From: Sphingomonas sp. Leaf343
GTDB lineage: Bacteria > Pseudomonadota > Alphaproteobacteria > Sphingomonadales > Sphingomonadaceae
Direction of reading: 5' to 3'
DNA length: 64,000 nucleotides
Assembly (NCBI RefSeq): GCF_001423765.1
Contig: NZ_LMPG01000001.1
Coordinates: 502,073 to 566,072, forward strand
Program-made: the position numbers and the translations under genes
In this document: piece by piece, positions 44,311 to 55,630 of the stretch
Numbering within the stretch: position 1 is the first letter of the stretch
Layout: every line of letters begins with the position of its first letter
The notes under the pieces: generated by a model
Told to the model about the DNA's origin: nothing
Databases searched by the model: none
The model's input: the letters and a program-made list of their open reading frames with translations, nothing else

Positions 44311-44691
44311 TCACTGGCCGGTGCGGATGCGCTCCATGACGCGCTTGTGCAGCCAGATGTTCATCTCTGCCGAGCCGTCCTTCTCACCTTCGTAGCCCAG
44401 CTCCGTCGCCAGCTGCTTCCGGTTGTCGAGGGTGGGGTCCATGCCGATCAGCTTCATCAGGTCGACGATCGAGCTCTTGTAGTTCAGGTCGGGATCGCCC
44501 TTGGAGTGGTAGATCTTCTCCAGCGCCGCATCGGCGTCGACCGTTTTCGGCGCGGCCGGTGCTGGTGCAGATGCGGGTGTCGGGGCGGGCGCAGCGGCGG
44601 CCGGAGCAGGAGTCGGGGCTGGCGTGGGCTTCGTGTCCGCGGCGGCGGGATGGCCGAAGATCGCGTCCTTGATCGATCCGAAGATACTCAT
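44311..44691 (-). CDS. DUF3597 domain protein
   Basis: 126 residues. A short opening MSIFGSIKDAIFG, an Ala/Pro-rich linker (about 19-48), then the DUF3597 domain (VDADAALEKIYHSKGDPDLNYKSSIVDLMKLIGMD ... LGYEGEKDGSAEMNIWLHK). No export signal. DUF3597 proteins are small, widespread in proteobacteria and of unknown function; the C-terminal part looks like a LysM-associated helical domain. It converges on the phasin gene. Confidence 0.87.
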   Translation of the reverse strand: MSIFGSIKDAIFGHPAAADTKPTPAPTPAPAAAAPAPTPASAPAPAAPKTVDADAALEKIYHSKGDPDLNYKSSIVDLMKLIGMDPTLDNRKQLATELGYEGEKDGSAEMNIWLHKRVMERIRTGQ

Positions 44692-44755
44692 GATGACGGT
44701 GTCCCTTTCGTTGAAGTCGATCGTGCAACGTGCAGGTCGGTGGATCGGGTCCGGA

Positions 44756-45259
44756 TCAGCCGCCGATCGGACAGGCGAGGATCGCCAGATCGTGCGCCGT
44801 GCCCGACTGGTCGCGGACGTGCCGGGCCAACAGCGCCTCCTGATGGAAGCCGACGCTTTCCAGCAAGGTTCGCGACCCGGCCTGATCGACGGTCATCGAC
44901 GCGGTCAGCTTGGCGAGGCCGTGCGCGGTGGCGGCGGCGAACACCGCCTCCACCAGATCGCGGCCCAGCCCGTGGCCGCGCCGGTCCGCCATGACGAGCA
45001 GCCGGACTTCGCCGACATGCGCGCTCCAGCCGTGCGGATCGCGGACCAGTGCGGCGCTGCCGATGATGACGCCGTCCGCATCCGCCGCGAGGAAGCTGTC
45101 GATCCAGCCCGCCTCGATCGCCTCCAGCCACGCCGCGATCACCCGCGGCTGGCGCAGGTCGCGGCCCAGAAACAGCAGGTCATGCTCGGGCAGCCCGGCC
45201 GCGAAGGCGAGCATCGCGTCGCGATCGGCAGGGCGGAAACGACGGATGACATGGTTCAT
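44756..45259 (-). CDS. GNAT family N-acetyltransferase
   Basis: 167 residues from the ATG at 45259 (GGGGGAGGG upstream). The acetyl-CoA-binding signature V-R-L-L-V...RRGHGLGRDLVE lies around residue 95, followed by LTASMTVDQAGSRTLLESVGF, typical of GNAT motif B. The substrate is unknown. The gene is 31 bases after the efflux outer-membrane gene on the same strand and may be read from the same transcript, although no function in efflux is implied. Confidence 0.85.
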   Translation of the reverse strand: MNHVIRRFRPADRDAMLAFAAGLPEHDLLFLGRDLRQPRVIAAWLEAIEAGWIDSFLAADADGVIIGSAALVRDPHGWSAHVGEVRLLVMADRRGHGLGRDLVEAVFAAATAHGLAKLTASMTVDQAGSRTLLESVGFHQEALLARHVRDQSGTAHDLAILACPIGG

Positions 45260-45290
45260 GCCGCGACCCTCCCCCTGCCGGCGAGCGACG

Positions 45291-46865
45291 TCAAGGCGTT
45301 GCGGTGGTTGGCGGTCCCGAAGGAGCGGCGAGCGGGCGTGGTCCGTTCGCCGTCGCATCCAGCGTCGAATCCCCGCCGAGCACGCGGTAGAGCGTTACGC
45401 GGTTGGAAGCGGCGGTCAGCTGGGTCGCGACGAACTGGCGCTGGGCGGTGTAGAAGGACCGCTGCGCATCGAGGGTGTTGAGGAACGGCGAGATGCCGCC
45501 CCGGTACGACGCATCGGTCAGCCGCAGCGTATCGGCGGCGGCGGCGGCGAAGCGGCGATTGGCGCTCAACTGCTGGTCGATCGTGCCCTGCCGCGCGAGC
45601 GCATCCGCGGTCTCGCGGAACGCGCTTTGGATCGCGCGTTCGTAGGTGGCGAGCGCGGCATCGCGCTGCGCCTGACTGAATACGACGCCCGCCCGGCCCG
45701 CGCCGGCGCGGAAGATCGGGTAGCCCACGTTCGGCGCGACCGAATAGGTGAAGCTGTCCCCCTTGAAGAGCGACGACAACGCGTTGGATGCGAAGCCGAC
45801 GAGTCCGGTGAGCGAGATCGTCGGAAACAGCGCGGCCCGCGCCGCGCCGATCTCCGCATTGGTGGCGCGCAATTCGTATTCGGCCTGCACCACGTCGGGA
45901 CGGCGCAGCAGGATCTGCGAGTCCAGCCCGGCGGGCAGAGCGGCGACCGTCGCCGCGGCCTCGTCCAGCGTTGCTGGCAGCAGGGCCGGATCGACCGGCG
46001 CGCCGACCAGCAGCTGCAGTGCATTGGCATCCTGCGCGACCGCCGTCCGCTGGAGCGCGAGGTCGCTCTCGGCGGTCGCTAGGATCTGCTCGGCTTGCGC
46101 CACGTCGGTGCGCGGCGAGATGCCGCCACGCAAGCGCGCGCGCGTCAGCACGACGGAGCGCTGCGCCGAGGATGCGGTGTCCTGCGCGATCCGGAGCAGG
46201 CTCTGGTCCGCCGCATAGGTCAGCCACGCATCGGCGATGTCGCCGACCAGCGTCAGGCGCGTGGCGCGCGCCGCGGCCTCCGTGGCGAAATACCGGTCGA
46301 GCGCGGCGCGGGTCAGGCTGCGGACGCGGCCGAACAGGTCGATTTCGAATGCGGTGATGCCCAGCCCGGCGGAGAAGGCGCTGCCGCCGCCCGACGTCGT
46401 GATGATCGTGCCGGTGCCGCCCGTCCCCCCGGTGCCACCCGTCCCCGTGCCGCCGGTTCCGCCCGTACCGGTCCCACCGGTCCCACCGGTGCCGCCGCCC
46501 GCGGTCGTCGTCGCACCGCGACCGCCGCCGGAATAGGTGTAGCGGCCGGTCGCATCGACCTGCGGGAACAGGTCGGATCGCTGGACGCGGTACTGCGCGC
46601 GCGCCGCCTGAATGTTCGCAGCGGCGATGCGCAGGTCGCGGTTGTTGACCAGCGCCTGCTCGATCAACGTCTGCAATCGGCGGTCGGTGAACACTGCCGG
46701 AAAGCTGACCGACGGCAGCGCCGCCTCGGTCTGACGCAGATACGCGTCGCCGACCGGCCATGATTGCGGCGTCGGAAGTTCGGGACGAACATATTTCGGC
46801 GCGAACGAGCAGGCCGACAGCGCGGTCGCGGCGAGGACGATGGAGAGGATCGGCTTGCGCATCAT
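45291..46865 (-). CDS. Outer-membrane factor of RND efflux pump, NodT/OprM family
   Basis: 524 residues. The signal peptide and lipobox are KPILSIVLAATALSACSF, so it is an outer-membrane lipoprotein. Two repeats of TolC/OprM helices follow (TLIEQALVNNRDLRIAAANIQAARAQY; EIDLFGRVRSLTRAALDR; FRETADALARQG). It forms the outer-membrane exit duct for the pump. Its start overlaps the inner-membrane pump stop (ATGA). An unusual Gly/Thr-rich insert lies around residues 120-155, probably a surface loop of the barrel. Confidence 0.93.
   Translation of the reverse strand: MMRKPILSIVLAATALSACSFAPKYVRPELPTPQSWPVGDAYLRQTEAALPSVSFPAVFTDRRLQTLIEQALVNNRDLRIAAANIQAARAQYRVQRSDLFPQVDATGRYTYSGGGRGATTTAGGGTGGTGGTGTGGTGGTGTGGTGGTGGTGTIITTSGGGSAFSAGLGITAFEIDLFGRVRSLTRAALDRYFATEAAARATRLTLVGDIADAWLTYAADQSLLRIAQDTASSAQRSVVLTRARLRGGISPRTDVAQAEQILATAESDLALQRTAVAQDANALQLLVGAPVDPALLPATLDEAAATVAALPAGLDSQILLRRPDVVQAEYELRATNAEIGAARAALFPTISLTGLVGFASNALSSLFKGDSFTYSVAPNVGYPIFRAGAGRAGVVFSQAQRDAALATYERAIQSAFRETADALARQGTIDQQLSANRRFAAAAADTLRLTDASYRGGISPFLNTLDAQRSFYTAQRQFVATQLTAASNRVTLYRVLGGDSTLDATANGPRPLAAPSGPPTTATP
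46409..46500. repeat. Gly-Thr-Gly coding low-complexity tract in the outer-membrane factor
   Basis: Tandem variants of a ccaccggt/cgccggt unit encode GGTGGTGTGG repeats at the position of a surface loop of an OprM-like barrel. Imperfect units, all in frame. Confidence 0.7.
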
Positions 46866-49800
46866 GCGGGCTCCGGCCGGTTTTGCGGCCTTTGTGGTCC
46901 CTGAAGCTCGGGCGGGCCATAAGGCTCGCTGCCGTCGTCATCGTGCCCCTGGCCATGCCCGTCCTTGCCCTGGAAACCCGTCGGGCGACCGCGCAGCCTG
47001 GCGATACCGTCGCGAACGCCGCGGCGGACGAGGACGAAGAACAGCGGGATGTAGAAGATCGCGAGGAAGGTCGCCGACAACATGCCGCCGATCACCGCCG
47101 TACCGATCGCGATCCGGCTGTTCGCGCCCGCGCCGGTCGAGATGGCCAGCGGCAACACGCCGAAGATGAACGCGAACGACGTCATCAGGATCGGGCGGAG
47201 ACGGATCTTGGCGGCCTGCAATGCGGCGTCGATGACCCGCGCGCCCTTCCGTTCCGCCTGCTCCGCGAACTCGATCATCAGGATCGCGTTCTTCGCCGCC
47301 AGCCCCATCGTCGTCAGCAGGCCGATCTGGAGATACACGTCGTTGGTCAGCCCGCGCAGCGTGACGAAGGCGATCGCGCCGATCAGCCCCAGCGGGATGA
47401 CGAGCAGCACCGCGAACGGGATCGACCAGCTTTCGTAGAGAGCGGCGAGGCACAGGAACACGACGAGGATCGACAGGCCGTAGAGGATCGGGGCCTGACC
47501 GGAGGAAACGTCCTCCTGAAACGACAGCCCCGCCAGTGCGACCGACGTCCCCGGAATCTGGCTGGCGAGCCGTCGCATCGTCTCCAGCGCCTGACCCGAG
47601 CTTTGCCCCGGCGCGGCCGAACCCTGGAATTCGAAGCTCTGGATGCCGTTGAAGCGCGACAGCGACACCGGCGCCTGCTCCCACGACGTCGTCGCGAAGG
47701 AAGAGAAAGGAGCCATCTGCCCGGACGATCCGCGTACGAACCACTGGTTGATGTCGTCCGGTTTCGACCGGTACGGCGCGTCGCCCTGAACGAAGACGCG
47801 CTTCACGCGTCCGCGGTCGAGGAAGTCGTTGACGTACTGGCCGCCCCAAGCGGTCGACAGCGTAGAGTTGACCGTCGCCTGCGTCAGGCCCAGCGTCGCC
47901 AGCTTCTGCGGATCGACATTGACCTTCACGTTGGGCACGTCGGGTAGTTCGGTCAGGCGCACGCCAACCAGCGACGGCTCTCCGGAGGCGGCGGCGAGCA
48001 GCTTGTCCCGCGCCTCCTCGAACTGTTGCAGGCTCATGCCGCTGGTATTCTGCAGTTCGATCGTGAAGCCGTTCGACTGGCCCAGACCGCGCACCGCCGG
48101 CGGCACCAGCGCATAGACCTGCGCGTCGCGAAGTCCGGCGAACGCGGCGGAAGCGCGCTGCGTGATCGCGTCGGCGGAGTTCTCCTTGCCCTCGCGCAAC
48201 GACCAGTCCTTCAGCGCGACGAAGCCGAGACCCGTATTCTGTCCGCCCGGCGCGCCGCCGCCACCGATGCCGCTGACCGAGAAGGCGGTGGCGACATTCG
48301 CGCCCTCGTTGTTGACGAAGTAGTTCTCGACCTCCTTCTGGACCTCGAACGTACGGTTCTGGGTCGCGCCGGGAGGCAGCTGGAACTGGACGATCGCAAT
48401 GCCCTGATCCTCGGTCGGCAGGAAGCCGGTCGGCATCCGCAGGAACAGCACCGCGAGCAGCACGACGACGCCGGCATAGATGCCCAGCCACAGCCATTTC
48501 GCCGCGATGATCTTCTTGATCGCATCGACATAGCGGTCCGAGGTGCGATCAAACCAGTTGTTAAAATTGTCGCGAGCGCGGGCGAAGACATGCGCGACCT
48601 TCGGGAATTTCCGGCCCAGCCAGCCCTCCTGAATCGGGTCGCCATGCTCGTCCGTGGCATGCTTCTGCTTCAGCAGGGTCGTCGTTAGCGCGGGCGACAG
48701 CACCAGCGCGACGACCACCGACAGGACCATCGCCGATACGACCGTCAGCGAGAACTGACGATAGATGACGCCGGTCGATCCGCCGAAGAACGCCATCGGC
48801 AGGAACACCGCTGACAGGACGAGGGCAATCGCGATTAGCGCAACGGTGATCTCGTCCATCGACTGGATCGTCGCCTCCCGCGGCGACATTTCGGGATTCT
48901 CTTCCAGCAGGCGCTCGACATTCTCGACGACGACGATCGCATCGTCGACCAGCAGGCCGATCGCCAGCACGAGGCCGAACAGCGTCAGCGTGTTGATCGA
49001 GAAACCGGCGAGATAGAAGACGGCGAACGTGCCGAGCAGCACGACGGGCACCGCGATCGTCGGGATCAGCGTCGCGCGCCAGCTTTGCAGGAACACGAAC
49101 ATGACGATGACGACGAGGATCACCGCCTCGATCAGGGTCTTCACGACCTCCTCGATCGATAGTTTGATGAACTCGGTCGAGTCGTTGACGAAGGTATATT
49201 CGTAGCCGGGCGGGAAGTTCTTCGCCGCGGCCTCGACCTGCGCCTTGACCAGCTCGGCGGTTTCCAGAGCGTCCGCACCGGGGGCGAGCAGCACGGCGAT
49301 ACCGGCGCCGGGATGCTGGTTGATGCGGCTGCGCGCCGCGTAGTTTTCCGCCCCCAGCTCGACCCAGCCGACATCGGATACGCGCACGGCCGCGCCGCCG
49401 GTCGTCGTCTTCAGGATGATGTTGCGGAACTGCTCGGGCGTCTGGAGGCGCGACTGCGCTGTGACGACGGCGTTCAGATACTGTTTGTCGGACGACGGTT
49501 GCCCGCCGATCTCGCCCGCCGCGACTTCGGCGTTCTGCGCCTGCACCGCGCTGACGACATCCGCGGGGATCAGCTGGAAGCTGTTGAGCTTGTTCGGATC
49601 GAGCCAGATCCGCATCGCGTATTGCGATCCGAACACGTTGGTGTCGCCGACGCCGGGCGTACGGCCCAGCGGATCCTGCAACGTGGAGGTCAGGTAATCC
49701 GACACGTCGCGGTTGGTCGAGCGGTCGGTGGAGTCGTAGACGGCGGCGATCAGCAGGAAGTCCGGGTTGGACTTGCGGACGATCAGGCCCTGTTGCTGCA

Positions 49801-50167
49801 CCTGTTGCGGCAGGCGGGCGAGCGCCTGCTGAACCTGATTCTGGACCTGAACCTGCGCGATGTCGGGATCGACGCTCTTGTCGAACGTACAGGTGATCGT
49901 CACCTGACCGCGGCTGGACGACGACGACTGGAAATACAGCAAGCCGTCGATGCCGGTCAGCGTCTGCTCGACCACCTGCGTGACGGCGTTCTGCAACGTC
50001 TGCGCGTTCGCACCCGGATAGGTGGCCCGGATCGACACCTGCGGCGGCGCGACGTCGGGATATTGCGCGATCGGCAGGCCGAGGATCGCGCCGACGCCGC
50101 CCAGCATGATGATGATCGCGATCACCCAGGCGAAGATCGGGCGATCGATGAAGATGCGGCTAATCAT
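46862..50167 (-). CDS. RND efflux pump inner-membrane transporter, AcrB/MexB type (HAE1)
   Basis: 1101 residues. It begins MISRIFIDRPIFAWVIAIIIML, the usual first helix, and contains LVLAIGLLVDDAIVVVENVERLL with the two aspartates of the proton relay, and GFLPTEDQGIAIVQFQLPPG after the second large periplasmic loop opens. Twelve helices and two porter/docking loops are expected. It is a proton-driven trimeric exporter of drugs or hydrophobic compounds. The C-terminus carries a polar tail rich in Gly, Pro and Gln (about 45 residues). It starts seven bases after the membrane-fusion gene and has no clear ribosome site, so coupling is likely. Confidence 0.95.
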   Translation of the reverse strand: MISRIFIDRPIFAWVIAIIIMLGGVGAILGLPIAQYPDVAPPQVSIRATYPGANAQTLQNAVTQVVEQTLTGIDGLLYFQSSSSSRGQVTITCTFDKSVDPDIAQVQVQNQVQQALARLPQQVQQQGLIVRKSNPDFLLIAAVYDSTDRSTNRDVSDYLTSTLQDPLGRTPGVGDTNVFGSQYAMRIWLDPNKLNSFQLIPADVVSAVQAQNAEVAAGEIGGQPSSDKQYLNAVVTAQSRLQTPEQFRNIILKTTTGGAAVRVSDVGWVELGAENYAARSRINQHPGAGIAVLLAPGADALETAELVKAQVEAAAKNFPPGYEYTFVNDSTEFIKLSIEEVVKTLIEAVILVVIVMFVFLQSWRATLIPTIAVPVVLLGTFAVFYLAGFSINTLTLFGLVLAIGLLVDDAIVVVENVERLLEENPEMSPREATIQSMDEITVALIAIALVLSAVFLPMAFFGGSTGVIYRQFSLTVVSAMVLSVVVALVLSPALTTTLLKQKHATDEHGDPIQEGWLGRKFPKVAHVFARARDNFNNWFDRTSDRYVDAIKKIIAAKWLWLGIYAGVVVLLAVLFLRMPTGFLPTEDQGIAIVQFQLPPGATQNRTFEVQKEVENYFVNNEGANVATAFSVSGIGGGGAPGGQNTGLGFVALKDWSLREGKENSADAITQRASAAFAGLRDAQVYALVPPAVRGLGQSNGFTIELQNTSGMSLQQFEEARDKLLAAASGEPSLVGVRLTELPDVPNVKVNVDPQKLATLGLTQATVNSTLSTAWGGQYVNDFLDRGRVKRVFVQGDAPYRSKPDDINQWFVRGSSGQMAPFSSFATTSWEQAPVSLSRFNGIQSFEFQGSAAPGQSSGQALETMRRLASQIPGTSVALAGLSFQEDVSSGQAPILYGLSILVVFLCLAALYESWSIPFAVLLVIPLGLIGAIAFVTLRGLTNDVYLQIGLLTTMGLAAKNAILMIEFAEQAERKGARVIDAALQAAKIRLRPILMTSFAFIFGVLPLAISTGAGANSRIAIGTAVIGGMLSATFLAIFYIPLFFVLVRRGVRDGIARLRGRPTGFQGKDGHGQGHDDDGSEPYGPPELQGPQRPQNRPEPA

Positions 50168-50174
50168 GAGGAGG

Positions 50175-51428
50175 TCAGCCGGCCTTCTTCTGCGCGGAGT
50201 CGCCGCCGCCTTCACCGTCCCTGGGCGGTGCCTGCACCCGCTGCGGCGTATTGGCCGGGACCGGCTGAACCTGCTGGCCGGGGCGCAGCTTCGACAGGCC
50301 CTGGACGATGATCCTGTCGCCCTGGTTCAGCCCTTCGGTCACGACCCAGTATTCGCCCTGGGTGCGCTCCGCGACGACCTTCTTCTGGACCGCCTTGTTG
50401 CCGGGGCCGACGATGATGACCGTCGCCTGACCCTGCGGATTACGGCTGACGCCCTGTTGCGGGACGAGGAAGGCGCGGCGATTGATCGCCTGCGCGAAAC
50501 TGGCGCGGACAAACATGCCGGGCAACAATATGCCCTGCGGATTAGGGAAGCGGGCGCGCAGCGTCGTGGTGCCCGTGGTGGGATCGACCAGCGCCTCCGA
50601 AAACTCGATCGTGCCTGTCTGGCCGTAATCGCCGCCGTCCGGCAGCTTCAGCCGGACCTGCGCCGTCGTCGACGTCACCCCGCCCGAGGCGAGGCTGCGA
50701 CGCAGCGACAGCAGCGCGTCGGCGGATTGCTGGATATCCACGAACATCGGGTCGAGCCGCTGGATCTGCGCCAGCGGGTCGGCCTGCGTCGCGGACACCA
50801 ATGCGCCGACGGTGAACAGCGACCGGCCGATCCGGCCGGTGATCGGCGCGGGTACGGTGGTGAAGCGCAGGTTGATCTGCGCCGTCTCCAGCGCGGCGCG
50901 GGTCTGGCCGACGGCAGCGGTCGCCTGACGCGATTGCGCGACGGCGTTGGTATAATCCTGCTTCGAGATCGCCTCGATCTCCGCCAGCGGACGATAGCGC
51001 TCGGCAAGGATGCGGGTCGCTTCCTGATTGGCGCGCGCGCTGGCGAGGTTGGCACGCGCCTCGTTGGCGGCGGCGCGGTACAGCCGCGGGTCGATCTCGT
51101 AGAGAGGTTGCCCACGCGTCACGAGCGCACCTTCGGTGAAGAAGCGGCGGCGGATGATACCGGTCACCTGCGGGCGGACGTCTGAGCTCTCGAACGCAGT
51201 CGTACGGCCGGCGAGTTCGGTGACCAGCGCCGCATCGGTCGGCTGCACCACCACAAACCCGACCTGAGGCGTACCGCGGCCCGGCTGCTGACCACCCTTA
51301 CCCGCACCTTTTTGCGCCGACTCACCCCCACCGCATGCGCCGAGCGTCAGGGCGAGGCCAATCGCGATGCCCGCGGCCGCGGGCCGCACATTCTGAAATT
51401 TCAAGTTGAGCGTGTCCGTCTGGTACAC
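50175..51428 (-). CDS. RND efflux membrane-fusion (periplasmic adaptor) lipoprotein
   Basis: 417 residues. The lipoprotein signal ends ALTLGAC, so the adaptor is tethered in the inner membrane. A Gly-rich stretch is followed by the biotinyl-lipoyl half (DVRPQVTGIIRRRFFTEGALV), an alpha-helical hairpin (YRAAANEARANLASARANQEATRILAERY), and the beta-barrel domain (GMFVRASFAQAINRRAFLVPQQGV). It bridges the RND pump to the outer-membrane factor. First gene of the three-gene operon; no regulator gene is adjacent. Confidence 0.94.
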   Translation of the reverse strand: MYQTDTLNLKFQNVRPAAAGIAIGLALTLGACGGGESAQKGAGKGGQQPGRGTPQVGFVVVQPTDAALVTELAGRTTAFESSDVRPQVTGIIRRRFFTEGALVTRGQPLYEIDPRLYRAAANEARANLASARANQEATRILAERYRPLAEIEAISKQDYTNAVAQSRQATAAVGQTRAALETAQINLRFTTVPAPITGRIGRSLFTVGALVSATQADPLAQIQRLDPMFVDIQQSADALLSLRRSLASGGVTSTTAQVRLKLPDGGDYGQTGTIEFSEALVDPTTGTTTLRARFPNPQGILLPGMFVRASFAQAINRRAFLVPQQGVSRNPQGQATVIIVGPGNKAVQKKVVAERTQGEYWVVTEGLNQGDRIIVQGLSKLRPGQQVQPVPANTPQRVQAPPRDGEGGGDSAQKKAG

Positions 51429-51500
51429 CGGAGCCCCGGAACCGATCCTTAATGTCCCAGATCGGAAATGGTTGCAGCCCAGAAAATGCCCCTGCGATCG

Positions 51501-51535
51501 ATTTTAGTGTGCGACTGCCAAGGTCCGAAACGGAC
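51501..51535 (-). promoter_or_regulatory. Candidate promoter and operator of the RND pump operon
   Basis: On the minus strand TAAAAT (51506-51501) is a good -10. About 17 bases upstream lies a perfect dyad GTCCGAAACGGAC (51523-51535) that covers the -35 position. A repressor of the TetR or MarR type could bind there. Confidence 0.4.
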
Positions 51536-51554
51536 TTTCACGGGTTAGGCGTCC

Positions 51555-52253
51555 ATGCACCACGATTCTGCCGATACCGATACTGACAAACGCTTGGCGG
51601 CCGAGGCGGCGGCGGGGGAAGTTGTGGACGGAATGCTGGTCGGTCTGGGCACCGGGTCGACGGCGGCGCACGCGATCCGCGCAATCGGCAGGCTGAAGCT
51701 GCACATCGACGCTGTCGCGACGTCGAACGCCAGCGCCGATCTGGCCCGGTCGCTCGGCATCCGGGTTCGCGATTTCGCGGACGTCGCGACGGTGGACCTG
51801 ACGATCGACGGGGCGGACGAGATCGACGCACAGTTCCGCGCGATCAAGGGTGCGGGCGGAGCGATGCTGCGCGAAAAGGTCGTGGCCTGCGCCAGCCGCC
51901 GCATGATCGTGATCGCCGATGGCAGCAAGCGCGTCGAGGCGATCGGTGCGGCGAAGCTGCCCGTGGAGGTGCTGCCGTTCGCCGCCGGCTTCGTCGCGTC
52001 GCGCATCGCGGGGCTGGTGCGGTCCGCTACGTGGCGCGGCGATTACCGGACGGACAACGGTCATCGCGTCCTCGACTGCGATGTCGGCGCGTACCGCGAC
52101 TGGGAATGCCTGTCGGACGCGATCGGGCGCATCCCCGGAGTCGTTGGCCATGGCCTGTTCCTGACGCAGGTCGATGCCGCATATATTGCGGAGGGCGGCG
52201 TCGTTACGAGAACGGAACGGGCGGGACTGGCACGGCCCTCCTCTTCTCGCTAG
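51555..52253 (+). CDS. rpiA: Ribose-5-phosphate isomerase A
   Basis: Interconverts ribose 5-phosphate and ribulose 5-phosphate. 232 residues with VGLGTGSTAAHAI (phosphate-binding), TIDGADEID (catalytic Asp region), IKGAGGAMLREKVVA and a GVVGHGLFL segment. First gene of the rpiA-tkt-tal-gnd cluster. It diverges from the RND operon. The final residues (RTERAGLARPSSSR) are not conserved and may be a variable tail. Confidence 0.94.
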   Translation: MHHDSADTDTDKRLAAEAAAGEVVDGMLVGLGTGSTAAHAIRAIGRLKLHIDAVATSNASADLARSLGIRVRDFADVATVDLTIDGADEIDAQFRAIKGAGGAMLREKVVACASRRMIVIADGSKRVEAIGAAKLPVEVLPFAAGFVASRIAGLVRSATWRGDYRTDNGHRVLDCDVGAYRDWECLSDAIGRIPGVVGHGLFLTQVDAAYIAEGGVVTRTERAGLARPSSSR

Positions 52254-52322
52254 GGGAGCGACCAGTCGCAACCCGACCGGCGGCTGCGCGTTCCGCCCTT
52301 CGACCAGAGCGAGGTTCCATTC

Positions 52323-54405
<2,083 letters not shown>

Positions 54406-54413
<8 letters not shown>

Positions 54414-55530
54414 GCTGAGTGACCTGTCCGCCGCCGGCACCGCCGTCTGGCTGGATTTCGTCGACCGCAAGTTCCTCGAGGAGGGCGGGCTGGAGAAGCT
54501 GGTCGAGGCCGACGGCCTGACCGGCGTCACGTCCAACCCGTCGATCTTCGAAAAGGCGATGGGCCATGGCGACGCCTATGACGGCACGCTGGCCGCGTTC
54601 GACAAGGAGAACCCCGGCGCGGCGACGATCGACCGGTACGAGCATCTCGCGATCCAGGACATCAAGGCGGCGGCGGAAACGCTGAAGCCCGTCTACGATC
54701 GGCTGGAGTCGAAGGATGGCTATGTCAGCCTCGAAGTGTCGCCGTACATCGCCGACGACACGGATGCGACGATCGCCGAGGCGCGCAAGCTGTGGGACGC
54801 CGTCGATCGCCGGAACCTGATGATAAAGATCCCCGGCACACCCGCCGGTGCGCCCGCCATCGCCGCGACGATCGCGGCCGGGATCAACGTCAACGTCACG
54901 TTGCTGTTCTCGCAGGAGGATTACCAGCGCGTCGCCGAAGCTTATGCGATGGGGCTGGAAGAACGTGTCCGCCAGAACCAGCCGATCGATCGTATCGCGT
55001 CGGTCGCCAGCTTCTTCGTCAGCCGCATCGACAGCAAGATCGACGCGAAGATCGATGAGCGCGTGAAGGACGGCGATGCGGATAGCGAGGCGCTGAAGGC
55101 GCTGCGCGGCAAGGTCGCCATCGCCAACGCCAAGCTGGCCTATGCCTGGTATCAGGACTTCATCGCGTCCGATCGCTGGCAGGCGCTTGCCGCCAGGGGC
55201 GCACAACCGCAGCGGCTGTTGTGGGCTTCGACCGGTGTCAAGGACCCGGCCTATCCCGATACGCTGTACGTCGATGAGTTGATCGGACCGGAAACGGTCA
55301 ACACGATGCCGCCGAAGACGATGGACGCGTTCCGCGAGCGTGGCACGGTCGCGCAGACGCTGACGACCGACGTCGATGCGTCGCGCCACGTGCTGGCGGA
55401 GGCCGAGCGGCTCGGCCTCGATCTCGACGGCGTCACCGGCGGACTGGTCGAGGAGGGCGTCGCCTCCTTTGCCAAGGCGTTCGACGATCTGCTGGGTGCG
55501 ATCGCGCAGAAGCAGCCGGCGGAGGCGTGA
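54406..55530 (+). CDS. tal: Transaldolase
   Basis: Transfers dihydroxyacetone units between sugar phosphates. 374 residues, the length of the mycobacterial/plant-like (TalB-long) subfamily, not the roughly 220-residue TalC type. TSNPSIFEKAM lies near residue 42 and the Schiff-base lysine is K141 in NLMIKIPGTPAG. The ATG lies within the last codons of tkt. A perfect hairpin follows the stop. Needed in the non-oxidative pentose-phosphate pathway with tkt and rpiA. Confidence 0.95.
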
Positions 55531-55536
55531 TGTTTG

Positions 55537-55564
55537 AAGCCCCTGCCCGTCGGGGCAGGGGCTT
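55537..55564 (+). terminator. Strong hairpin after tal
   Basis: AAGCCCCTGCCC and GGGCAGGGGCTT are perfect 12-base arms around GTCG, starting seven bases past the tal stop. No long T run follows, so it may stabilise the upstream mRNA or only partly terminate before gnd. Confidence 0.75.
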
Positions 55565-55630
55565 GTCGCACGGAACTCCCTCGCCGCGCCGGACTTGTGC
55601 AGCGAAACGACCTCCAACTGGGATGACGAA

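Noticed and set aside
44692..44755. EcfG-like promoter in front of the DUF3597 gene
   Set aside because: No GGAAC (GTTCC on the plus strand) with a suitably spaced CGTT was found.
46409..46500. CRISPR-like or clustered repeat in the efflux gene
   Set aside because: Units are 6-9 bases, contiguous and in frame with the protein; it is a coding low-complexity tract.
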